From: Prevotella sp.
GTDB lineage: Bacteria; Bacteroidota; Bacteroidia; Bacteroidales; Bacteroidaceae
Assembly (NCBI GenBank): GCA_015060485.1
Contig: SUYI01000011.1
Location: 25,149-89,148, forward strand
Direction of reading: 5' to 3'
Length of the DNA: 64,000 bases
Positions 8,457 through 15,165 of this stretch are shown here, piece by piece; position 1 is the stretch's first letter; each line of letters begins with the position of its first letter. A program made the position numbers and the translations under genes. The notes under the pieces were generated by a model, which made no database searches, was not told where the DNA came from, and worked only from the letters and a program-made list of their open reading frames with translations.

Positions 8457-9758
8457 CTATTCTTCTTTGATGGCATCGGTGATGGTGCTGCGGCAGATGC
8501 GCCACGCGGGGATGGCGGTGCCGATGAGCACGGTACATAATATAATAAGGTACACGACGGCGCTGACCACGAGGAAGTGGGGCCAGAAGTCGTCGAACCA
8601 GAGGTGGACGGCGGGGTTGCGGCTCATGAAACCGTCGTAGAGACCGTGGGCTGTGGCATACTGGAAGTAGATGATGCAGCCCAACAGGACGCTGATGGTG
8701 GTGAGCAGCCACGCCTCGCGGATGAAGCCCCAGAAGACGCTCCAGCGCGTGGCGCCGAAAGCCCGACGCACGCCGGCCTCTTCGCGGCGCCGGCGGGTGT
8801 ACATGAGCAGTGTGCCGAAGACGCCGAAGGCCAGATTGATGGCGAAGAAGGCGGCGATGAGCAGGTTGCGGCGCATCTGCCGTCCGACACCAGTAATATC
8901 AATGGTCTCTTTCTGCACCTGTCGGGCCGTCTGTACATCGCGCACATAGCAGTGCTCCGTCACCAGTTCGTGTTGTATTTCCTGCCGGCGGGCCTCCACG
9001 AACCAGTCGCCACTGACATCGTCGCGCAGACGGGCAATGATGGGCACATTCCAAAGCGGGCCACCCATGCAGAGAAAAGCGATGGCGTAGTCACGGTCGT
9101 AAGGCTCTATGCGCACGTCCTCCACCACGGCACGGATGTGGTAGGGTTTCCTCACCCATTCCGTCCGGCCGTTGATGCCGTCATCGTCTGGCTCCCATTC
9201 GTCTCGTGCCCTAAAGATAGTGCGCCCTGCCACGTCGGTAGTGCCGAAAAGGCCCATCGCCAGAGAGCGGGTGAGGATGATGCTCTTCTGGTACTCGCAG
9301 TCGTGGGTCAGCTGCGAGGTAGGCACACCAGGGGTGATGGACTCGATGCCGTAGACCTCGAACATCTTCGAGTCGGGCATGAAGCAGTATTGCCACGCCA
9401 GGAGGGAGTCATTGCCGTTGAAGAAATAGCCATTCGACGATACCGAGTGAAAACCTATGGGGACGCTACGGGCAGGATAGGCCCCCACGACCTCGTCCAT
9501 CTCGCGTACTTTCTGCAGCAGCGTCTCTCCTTCAGGTGCGACCGCATCTAAGTTGTCCATTTGCTCGTGTATCTGCAAGGTACTGGCCACCTGAAACCTG
9601 ACGAGCCGGTCGGCATCGTAGCCCATGGGCAGGTTAGTGACGGTACGCGAGACGAGCACGGGGTCGAAGGCCCACCAGCAGGCCAGCGTGACGAGGATGA
9701 GTTCGAGGGCCAGCCAGACGGATGTCTTGCGCTGGAATATTTCTTTAAGTTGTTTCAT
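8457..9758 (-). CDS. ABC transporter permease, MacB/FtsX type (pair 2, second member)
   Basis: A 433-residue permease with an N-terminal helix (WLALELILVTLACWWAF), a periplasmic domain of about 250 residues and three C-terminal helices. The coupling loop reads EEAGVRRAFGATRWSVFW, slightly degenerate relative to the RKAFGAKRR version of the partner. Its start overlaps the end of the gene at 9755 by four bases. It is closely related to the genes at 12345 (both end with a helix of the type YLIILCTVLIGTAIPA) and 4973. Periplasmic sequences of the three copies differ much more than the membrane parts, which suggests different cargo or partners. Confidence 0.88.
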   Translation of the reverse strand: MKQLKEIFQRKTSVWLALELILVTLACWWAFDPVLVSRTVTNLPMGYDADRLVRFQVASTLQIHEQMDNLDAVAPEGETLLQKVREMDEVVGAYPARSVPIGFHSVSSNGYFFNGNDSLLAWQYCFMPDSKMFEVYGIESITPGVPTSQLTHDCEYQKSIILTRSLAMGLFGTTDVAGRTIFRARDEWEPDDDGINGRTEWVRKPYHIRAVVEDVRIEPYDRDYAIAFLCMGGPLWNVPIIARLRDDVSGDWFVEARRQEIQHELVTEHCYVRDVQTARQVQKETIDITGVGRQMRRNLLIAAFFAINLAFGVFGTLLMYTRRRREEAGVRRAFGATRWSVFWGFIREAWLLTTISVLLGCIIYFQYATAHGLYDGFMSRNPAVHLWFDDFWPHFLVVSAVVYLIILCTVLIGTAIPAWRICRSTITDAIKEE

Positions 9759-11041
9759 TTCTTAATCATCATTGATTCGACAATCGGTTTCCTAAGACTG
9801 AGCCAGGCGGGCACGGTGGCAGCGAGGACGTTGAGCACGCAGCACACGAGCAGCGCCGTGAGGAAGATGGCGGGACCGAACAGCATTTCGCCGCGCACGA
9901 CGGGTACGCTGCCATAGAGGTTGCTGCTGTCGGAAAAGACGTAGAACACCCAGTCGCGCCAGGCGTAGAGCACCGTCCACGCGATGCACAGCCCAACGAT
10001 GCCGCCGATAAGCGTCAGCACGAGGTTCTCCGCGATGACCTGCCCCAGCAGCGTACGCCGCTTGGCACCGAAGGCTTTGCGGATGGCCATCTCGGGCAAC
10101 TGGCGCTCCATGCGGCTGGCCACCATGCCACTCAGGTTCAGCGCCGGCACGAGCAGCAGGAGCAGGATGGCGGGCACGACATACCAGAAGAGGTTTTCGT
10201 TCCAGGCATCAAACACATCGGCAATGCCTTCCCACACATTGCTGTAGTGGCTTTTCAAGTACATGGTCATATCCGCCTCCTGGCCCTTGTGAACGCTGTT
10301 GTAGCGGGTCTCCACCTCCTTCAGTTCCTGCATGAACGCCTCGCGCTTAGACGCTGGCACGCTGAAGGTAACATCAAGGGGCGCATCCCGCCAGTTGACG
10401 TCCCAACCGCCGACAGAACTCTTGGCCGAATAGGGCATCCAGACGTCGGCTACGCTCTGTTCCATCAGCGCACTGGGCGTCTCCACCACACCGCAGACGC
10501 GGTAGTCGTAGTTGTTGATGCTGACGGTCTGCCCCACGGCATTGGCACCCCGTCCGAAGAGCAGGTCACTGATCTCCTCGGTGATGACGGCCACGCTGCG
10601 CCCGTTGTCGAAGTCGTCCTGCGTGAAGGGCGCTCCCTGCACAAAGCGATACTCGTAGAAGCGGAAGTAGCCCGGTTCGACGGCCCTGCGGGTGACAGCC
10701 CGGTCGTGCAGGCCATCGGCCATCTTCATGTACGGCGGCTGGACGGTGAACATGACTATTGCTCCCGTCACGCACTCAGGCGTCTTCATCTTCTGGAACA
10801 GCGACGTGAACACCTCATGGTTAAGGGGCGCCCCTTCATTCGGGTTGCTCTTCAGTGGCAGGAAGTCCAGGTAGTACGTCGTGCTGCGGCGCACCTCCGG
10901 CGCCATGTCGGCCACCTTCACGTAATACACCTCCGCAATGAGCATCACGAAGGCAATGGCCAGCGCCGTGCCCGCAACGTACATCGCCGAGTAAAGTTTC
11001 TCCTCGCGCATCATGGCGAGAGCTTGTCGTAAATATCTCAT
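9755..11041 (-). CDS. ABC transporter permease, MacB/FtsX type (pair 2, first member)
   Basis: A 428-residue permease of the subtype with RQALAMMREEKLYSAMYVAGTALAIAF at the N-terminus, an extended periplasmic domain, and an FtsX region with ALNLSGMVASRMERQLPEMAIRKAFGAKRR. It is the first gene after a sigma-54 promoter (11083-11100). The predicted 5' leader is only about 30 nt and consists of GGTAAAAA repeats running to the ATG. It overlaps the partner permease by ATGA. It heads the transcript that continues through the ATPase, pair 3, TolC and HlyD. Confidence 0.9.
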   Translation of the reverse strand: MRYLRQALAMMREEKLYSAMYVAGTALAIAFVMLIAEVYYVKVADMAPEVRRSTTYYLDFLPLKSNPNEGAPLNHEVFTSLFQKMKTPECVTGAIVMFTVQPPYMKMADGLHDRAVTRRAVEPGYFRFYEYRFVQGAPFTQDDFDNGRSVAVITEEISDLLFGRGANAVGQTVSINNYDYRVCGVVETPSALMEQSVADVWMPYSAKSSVGGWDVNWRDAPLDVTFSVPASKREAFMQELKEVETRYNSVHKGQEADMTMYLKSHYSNVWEGIADVFDAWNENLFWYVVPAILLLLLVPALNLSGMVASRMERQLPEMAIRKAFGAKRRTLLGQVIAENLVLTLIGGIVGLCIAWTVLYAWRDWVFYVFSDSSNLYGSVPVVRGEMLFGPAIFLTALLVCCVLNVLAATVPAWLSLRKPIVESMMIKK

Positions 11042-11080
11042 TATTTTACCTTTTTACTTTTTTACCTTTTTACCTTTTCT
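11042..11080 (-). repeat. GGTAAAAA repeat leader
   Basis: Minus-strand reading gives four imperfect GGTAAAAA/GTAAAAA units ending at the permease ATG (11041). The same repeat family occurs at 18143-18176, 53222-53252 and 57030-57068. The unit supplies an A-rich, unstructured initiation region and may also contribute AAGG as a weak ribosome-binding site. Confidence 0.65.
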
Positions 11081-11082
11081 AC

Positions 11083-11100
11083 ATGCCAAAACCGTGCCAA
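11083..11100 (-). promoter_or_regulatory. Sigma-54 (-24/-12) promoter for permease pair 2 and the efflux operon
   Basis: The minus strand reads TTGGCACGGTTTTGGCAT. It contains the -24 TGGCACG and -12 GC elements with exactly 10 bp between GG and GC, matching the sigma-54 consensus TGGCACG-N4-TTGCW except for one base. The predicted start is near 11073, about 30 nt before the ATG at 11041. The same 18 bases recur at 15001-15018 before the paralogous pair 1. Confidence 0.8.
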
Positions 11101-11142
11101 ATTCGTAACTCGCTGATAATCAGCGATGGCATCAAAAGCAAC

Positions 11143-11180
11143 TGTCCATTTCCGGACACTCGATTGTTCGGAAATGGACA
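11143..11180. promoter_or_regulatory. Two TGTCC-N6-GGACA operator sites (enhancer-like) upstream of the sigma-54 promoter
   Basis: Site 1 is TGTCC-ATTTCC-GGACA at 11143-11158. Site 2 is TGTTC-GGAAAT-GGACA at 11165-11180. Their centres are 22 bp apart, and the flanks make a larger inverted repeat (14-base arms 11141-11154 and 11169-11182). They lie about 70-110 bp upstream of the predicted start, the usual place for binding of a sigma-54 activator of the NtrC class. Confidence 0.7.
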
Positions 11181-11225
11181 GTATGCACAAATAGCAGTGG
11201 CCTGTTCAGGTTTATAAACTATCTT

Positions 11226-12209
11226 TCAGAAGATATCCCCATTCCAAAGCATCTTCAAGAAGTCCAGAACATATATCAGTTCTACGTCTCCCGATTTGCG
11301 TGTGATAGGGTCAAGAGACACAAGAGTCAGGCGACAATCGGGATGCTCCTCCTGAAATGCCTTGAGACCTTTTTTGTGTTTTGTCTCTATATGCTCTGTC
11401 GATTTAATCTCAATAGCTACCTTGGCATCACCGATAACGACATCTACTTCCTTTTTGTCGTAGGTGTGCCAGTAGGAGATGACGTCACGCTTGTCGTTGT
11501 ACCCTTTGTAGGCAATGATTTCCTGCATCACATAGTGCTCAAAGGCATGTCCGTAGTCGTCTGTGCCCCGCTTCAGGGAATGGCGCCCCATCAGGTAGTT
11601 GGCAAGCCCGACATCGAAATAATAGAATCTGGGGGCTTGGACTATCTTCCGCTTGATTTCTTTCCTGAAAGCAGGGATTTCATATCCGATAAGCGTGTCA
11701 TAGAGAATTTGGAAGTACGACTTGACCGTTTTGGCCGTCACGCCGCAGTCAGAGGCAATGTTGGAATAGTTCAGCATTTCACCGTCGGAAATGGCGGCAA
11801 CTTCCATGAAGCGCTCAAAGGCATCAAGCTCTCTCACTTCTCCCTCTTCCCTGATTTCTTCATCCAAATACACCTTTACATAGCCGGACAGTCGTTTGGT
11901 GGCATCCTCTACCATATAATGACGGGGAATCATGCCATTCTGGACAGCACGGTCTATCTGGAAATCGGTTACCTCCGGCCATACAAGCGGATAAAGTGTT
12001 TCGGGTATGGCACGACCTCCAAGCGTATTGGCACCGGAACGTTTGAGCCTCCTTGCACTGGAACCGCTGAGGATAAAGAACAAGCCTCTGTCCACCATCA
12101 GGGAATGGACTACGTCCAGCAGTTCCGGGACTTTCTGAATTTCATCTACTATGACAAGTGTACCACGCGGTTTATCCTGAAGTGCCTCCCAAAAGGAATT
12201 TGGATTCAA
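11226..12209 (-). pseudogene. 5'-truncated AAA ATPase with DUF4143 domain
   Basis: About 327 residues from a TTG at 12209; the in-frame region continues only to a TGA at 12261-12263. Family members normally begin with about 50 residues holding a Walker A (G-P-R-Q-x-G-K-T). Here that part is missing, while the rest is intact: VIVDEIQKV (Walker B, D22/E23), LSGSSARRLKRSGANTLGGRA (sensor/arginine region), a winged-helix-like SNIASDCGVTAKTVKSYFQIL, and a C-terminal nuclease-like fold with EVDVVIGDAKVAIEIKS (D256, E267, K269) ending normally at WNGDIF. A good promoter lies upstream, so the fragment may still be transcribed. It separates permease pairs 1 and 2 and looks like an insertion that later lost its 5' end. 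A functional truncated protein is not excluded. Confidence 0.7.
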
Positions 12210-12225
12210 CTTAATTTGGTTATCG

Positions 12226-12257
12226 TACTCCCGAATTTTCCAAGAAAATCGGGAGTA
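12226..12257. repeat. Perfect-stem inverted repeat at the broken 5' end of the DUF4143 gene
   Basis: An imperfect palindrome with arms ACTCCCGA(A)TTTTC and GAAAATCGGGAGT lies between the promoter and the first retained codons of the DUF4143 gene. It could be the scar of a deletion between inverted repeats, or an RNA hairpin in the leader. Confidence 0.5.
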
Positions 12258-12287
12258 TGGTCACGAATTTAGCAACTTTTTGCGGTG

Positions 12288-12317
12288 CAAAGATACAACA
12301 TTTTCTTGAATTGACAA
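12288..12317 (-). promoter_or_regulatory. Promoter (TTG-N19-TATCTTTG) for the DUF4143 remnant
   Basis: The minus strand has ATTG (TTG at 12315-12317), 19 nt, then TATCTTTG (12288-12295), an excellent match to the Bacteroidetes TTTG-N19-21-TAnnTTTG promoter. The start would be about 70 nt before the first retained coding sequence. Confidence 0.7.
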
Positions 12318-12344
12318 TAGGTTTGGCAAGAAAAGTGCGGAAAA

Positions 12345-13694
12345 CTACTCATCCCGTAGCGCATTGGTGATTCGCGTCCTGACAATCTTCGCGGCGGGGA
12401 TGGCGGTGCCGATGAGGACGGTGCATAATATAATAAGGTAGACGACGGCAGAGACGATGAGGAAGTGCAGCGGTTTGTCGGCCACCCACGTCGGGTCGGG
12501 CTGCGTGCCGGGCTGGTGGGCGCTGATGCAGAGTTCGCCGAAGCCCATCTTCACGTAGTTGAGATATAGCACGCAGGCGATGAACATGCTGACGGTGGCG
12601 AGCAACCAGCCCTCGGCGAGGAACATGAGCATGACGCGCCGCTTGGTGGCACCGAAGGCCCGCATGATGCCCGACTCTTCTGTACGCCGCTTCGTCTGCA
12701 TCCAGAAGGTGCCGATGACACCGAGGCACAAGTTGATGAGGAAGAAAACGGCGGTGGCTATCTGGAGGTTGAAGTCATAGGACAGTGAGGGCACGGCAAA
12801 CTGGTTCTTGCTGGAGCCGATGTCGTCGTAGGCTGTGAAGGACGCCACAGCGTAGTTGTCGCTGGCGTAATTCCAGGGGTTATAGTTCTGCTCCTCGGCG
12901 AAGCGTCGCGGGTTGATGCCGGGCTTCAGGCGGAGGACGATGAGGTTCTGCGAACCTCCTTGATGGATAGGGCCGTTATTACTGTAAATCGCCCAGGTGT
13001 TGTAGTCTTTCTCTGACACGTGGACATCGTTCACCACGGCGACAATGGGTTGGCCCCAGTCTATTCCTACGTAACTGGCGGCTTTCAATTCCTTGTTGAT
13101 GGCCGCCTCTGCCGAACCGAAGAAATGCTCGGCCAGTGACTGGCTGACTATCCACCCGTGGCCGATGTCCGACAGTTCTTTCGACGTTTCGCAGCCCGCA
13201 ATCGGCCGGATGCCGTAAGTCTCGAAGAAGTGCTCGTCCTTCACATAGCAGATGTCGTTGGCAAGCACCGTGTCGTTCTGCCAGGCAAAACGGAGTTTAT
13301 TGGAGAATCCGCCGGGACTTTCAAACAGGTCGGTGCGTGCATATATTCCCATGACGGGGTCGGCAATGCTGGCCTGCTCTACGCCATCGATGGCCATCAG
13401 CTGGCGCTTGATGACGTTGGCTTCATCCACGTATTCCGCTTCCCGCTTCCTGTATTGCTTATCGCGTTCCTCCTGCGTCATACTCTCGTCCACCGTCTCG
13501 TAGGGCCGGGTGGACAGGATGTTGGCCACCACCATGCGGTCACCGTCGATACCCGATGGCAGGCTGCGGTAGTAGAGCCTGACGATGATGGGGTCGAGCT
13601 GCGTCCAGGCCACGAAGCATACAACGATGAGTTCGAGGAAGAGCCACACGTTATTCGTGCGCTGGCTCCAGAGGTTGTTCAGTATCTTTCTCAT
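12345..13694 (-). CDS. ABC transporter permease, MacB/FtsX type (pair 1, second member)
   Basis: A 449-residue permease with N-terminal helix VWLFLELIVVCFVAW, a large periplasmic domain, and a membrane region with IGTFWMQTKRRTEESGIMRAFGATKRR as coupling loop. One base separates it from the upstream partner. It is most like the gene at 8457, sharing the C-terminal segment from the last helix (VYLIILCTVLIGTAIPA). It ends the pair 1 transcript before the DUF4143 remnant; whether transcription continues into pair 2 is unclear, since pair 2 has its own sigma-54 promoter. Confidence 0.88.
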   Translation of the reverse strand: MRKILNNLWSQRTNNVWLFLELIVVCFVAWTQLDPIIVRLYYRSLPSGIDGDRMVVANILSTRPYETVDESMTQEERDKQYRKREAEYVDEANVIKRQLMAIDGVEQASIADPVMGIYARTDLFESPGGFSNKLRFAWQNDTVLANDICYVKDEHFFETYGIRPIAGCETSKELSDIGHGWIVSQSLAEHFFGSAEAAINKELKAASYVGIDWGQPIVAVVNDVHVSEKDYNTWAIYSNNGPIHQGGSQNLIVLRLKPGINPRRFAEEQNYNPWNYASDNYAVASFTAYDDIGSSKNQFAVPSLSYDFNLQIATAVFFLINLCLGVIGTFWMQTKRRTEESGIMRAFGATKRRVMLMFLAEGWLLATVSMFIACVLYLNYVKMGFGELCISAHQPGTQPDPTWVADKPLHFLIVSAVVYLIILCTVLIGTAIPAAKIVRTRITNALRDE

Positions 13695-13695
13695 G

Positions 13696-14964
13696 CTATT
13701 TCTTCTCGTTCATTGATTCAACAATAGGGTTGCGGAGGCTGAGCCATGCCGGAATAAGGGCCGCCATCAGGTTGAGCACGATGCACACGGCCAAGGCGAT
13801 GACGAAGATGAGGGGCGAGAACAGCATCTCGCCAGCCACCGTCGGTTCGGGCAGGGTGAAGGCGGAGTTGCCGACGGCAAAGAACAGCCACGAGCGGAAC
13901 ACATAGAGCAGGAGCCACGTGATGAGCAGACCGACGAAGCCGCCACAGAGTGTGAGCACCAGGTTCTCGCTGATGACCTGCGTGAGCAGCGTGCGCCGCT
14001 TGGCACCGAAAGCCTTGCGCACGCCCATCTCGGCCACCCTGCGTCGCATGCGGGCCGCCACAAGTCCGCTCAGGTTGAGCGCAGGCACCAACAGCAGGAC
14101 GAACACCTTCGGGAAGAGCGAGACGAGAATCTGCTTCCACGAGGAGAATTCACCGTCTTCCGACATCTTCATCTGGGCGTGGGGCAGCACGGTATTGTGT
14201 ATGGAGTAGTCATAGTCCTTGTCGCTGACGCTGCGCTTGCGGGCAATCTCCTCCAGTTCCTTCTCCAAATCCTTCACGCTACAGCATTCTTTCAATACGA
14301 CGATGGCCTGTTCAGACTGTCCGTCGTAGGCCATGAACAACTGACCAAAACTCTCTTCCATGATGGACGAGGTGGGTTCTATCACTCCTACGATGCGGAT
14401 GATATAACCAAAGTTGAGTATCTTCCCAACGGGGTCGACACCTTTGCCAAAGGCCTTCTCGGCAATGTCGCGGGTGATGATGGCCGATAGGACGGACTTT
14501 ACATCGTAATCTTCGCAATCCTCCTGCGTGAACGGACGGCCATAGACGAAGCGGAACTGATAGACCTTGAAGAAATTGGCATCGATCCAACGCGCCACGA
14601 CGGGCACCAGTTTGTGGTTGTCGCAGTTCAGGTATTGCCTGACATAAGAATAGCGGCCGACGTAGTTGGTGGCGCTGACCACCTCGGCGCTCTTCAACGG
14701 ATAGAGCCACTCCTTCACTTGGTCGGCGGTGTAGCTCGTTTGCTCCCATCGGAGCGTGTCATTCACTGCCCGCTTCATCATTCCCATAACGTACACCGTT
14801 CGGCTGCGGTTCACCTCCGGTGCGATGTCGGCCAGCTTGGCGTAATACACTACGGCCATCACCATCGTGAAGGCAATGGCCAGCGCCGTTCCCAGGATAT
14901 AAATGCTGGAGAACAGCCGTTCCTCGCGCATCATCGCGAGTGCTTGTCGGAAACACCTTGTCAT
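13696..14964 (-). CDS. ABC transporter permease, MacB/FtsX type (pair 1, first member)
   Basis: A 422-residue permease of the subtype with FRQALAMMREERLFSSIYILGTALAIAF at its N-terminus, a periplasmic domain, and ALNLSGLVAARMRRRVAEMGVRKAFGAKRR in the FtsX region. It is the first gene after a sigma-54 promoter at 15001-15018 whose sequence and operator layout copy those upstream of the gene at 11041. The two promoters are alike, but the 5' leaders are built from different repeats. The gene is divergent from the DUF6057-like gene at 15166, and the shared 201-bp intergenic region holds both promoters. Confidence 0.9.
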   Translation of the reverse strand: MTRCFRQALAMMREERLFSSIYILGTALAIAFTMVMAVVYYAKLADIAPEVNRSRTVYVMGMMKRAVNDTLRWEQTSYTADQVKEWLYPLKSAEVVSATNYVGRYSYVRQYLNCDNHKLVPVVARWIDANFFKVYQFRFVYGRPFTQEDCEDYDVKSVLSAIITRDIAEKAFGKGVDPVGKILNFGYIIRIVGVIEPTSSIMEESFGQLFMAYDGQSEQAIVVLKECCSVKDLEKELEEIARKRSVSDKDYDYSIHNTVLPHAQMKMSEDGEFSSWKQILVSLFPKVFVLLLVPALNLSGLVAARMRRRVAEMGVRKAFGAKRRTLLTQVISENLVLTLCGGFVGLLITWLLLYVFRSWLFFAVGNSAFTLPEPTVAGEMLFSPLIFVIALAVCIVLNLMAALIPAWLSLRNPIVESMNEKK

Positions 14965-15000
14965 ATTTACGATTTACAAATTTACGATTTACTATTTTAT
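14965..15000 (-). repeat. TAAATCGTAAATTTG repeat leader
   Basis: On the minus strand a 15-base unit TAAATCGTAAATTTG is repeated about twice and runs into the ATG at 14964. It replaces the GGTAAAAA repeats found in the same place in the paralogous leader (11042-11080). Confidence 0.6.
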
Positions 15001-15018
15001 ATGCCAAAACCGTGCCAA
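15001..15018 (-). promoter_or_regulatory. Sigma-54 (-24/-12) promoter for permease pair 1
   Basis: The minus strand reads TTGGCACGGTTTTGGCAT, identical over 18 bases to the element at 11083-11100. It keeps the 10-bp spacing between GG and GC. The start would be about 12 nt downstream of the GC, giving a leader of about 25 nt. Confidence 0.8.
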
Positions 15019-15059
15019 ACTCGTAACCAGCTGATAATCAATAACGGCATAAAACGAAG

Positions 15060-15098
15060 TGTCCATTTCTGGACACTCATGGTGTCCGGAAATGGACA
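15060..15098. promoter_or_regulatory. Two TGTCC-N6-GGACA operator sites upstream of the pair 1 sigma-54 promoter
   Basis: Site 1, TGTCC-ATTTCT-GGACA, is at 15060-15075 and sits inside a 7-base-arm palindrome. Site 2, TGTCC-GGAAAT-GGACA, is at 15083-15098. Spacing between the sites (23 bp) and distance to the -12 element match the pair 2 promoter within one base. The sites also lie 50-90 bp upstream of the divergent promoter at 15125-15155, so they could influence both directions. Confidence 0.7.
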
Positions 15099-15124
15099 GT
15101 TCCATAAAATAAATAATATTTTAT

Positions 15125-15155
15125 TTTGCATTTTGCTCGATTTACACTACCTTTG
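15125..15155 (+). promoter_or_regulatory. Housekeeping promoter (TTTG-N19-TACCTTTG) for module A
   Basis: TTTG at 15125-15128, 19 nt, then TACCTTTG at 15148-15155: a full match to the Bacteroidetes consensus. The coding start at 15166 is only about 11 nt downstream of the -7 element, so the transcript would be nearly leaderless. Confidence 0.75.
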
Positions 15156-15165
15156 CAGACGTTTT

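Noticed and set aside
11343..12272. 309-codon plus-strand frame opposite the DUF4143 remnant
   Set aside because: The minus strand encodes recognisable family motifs; the plus frame has none.
14614..15165. N-terminal extension of the module A membrane protein
   Set aside because: Runs antisense through a permease gene and across both promoters; the promoter at 15125-15155 and paralogue alignment fix the start at 15166.
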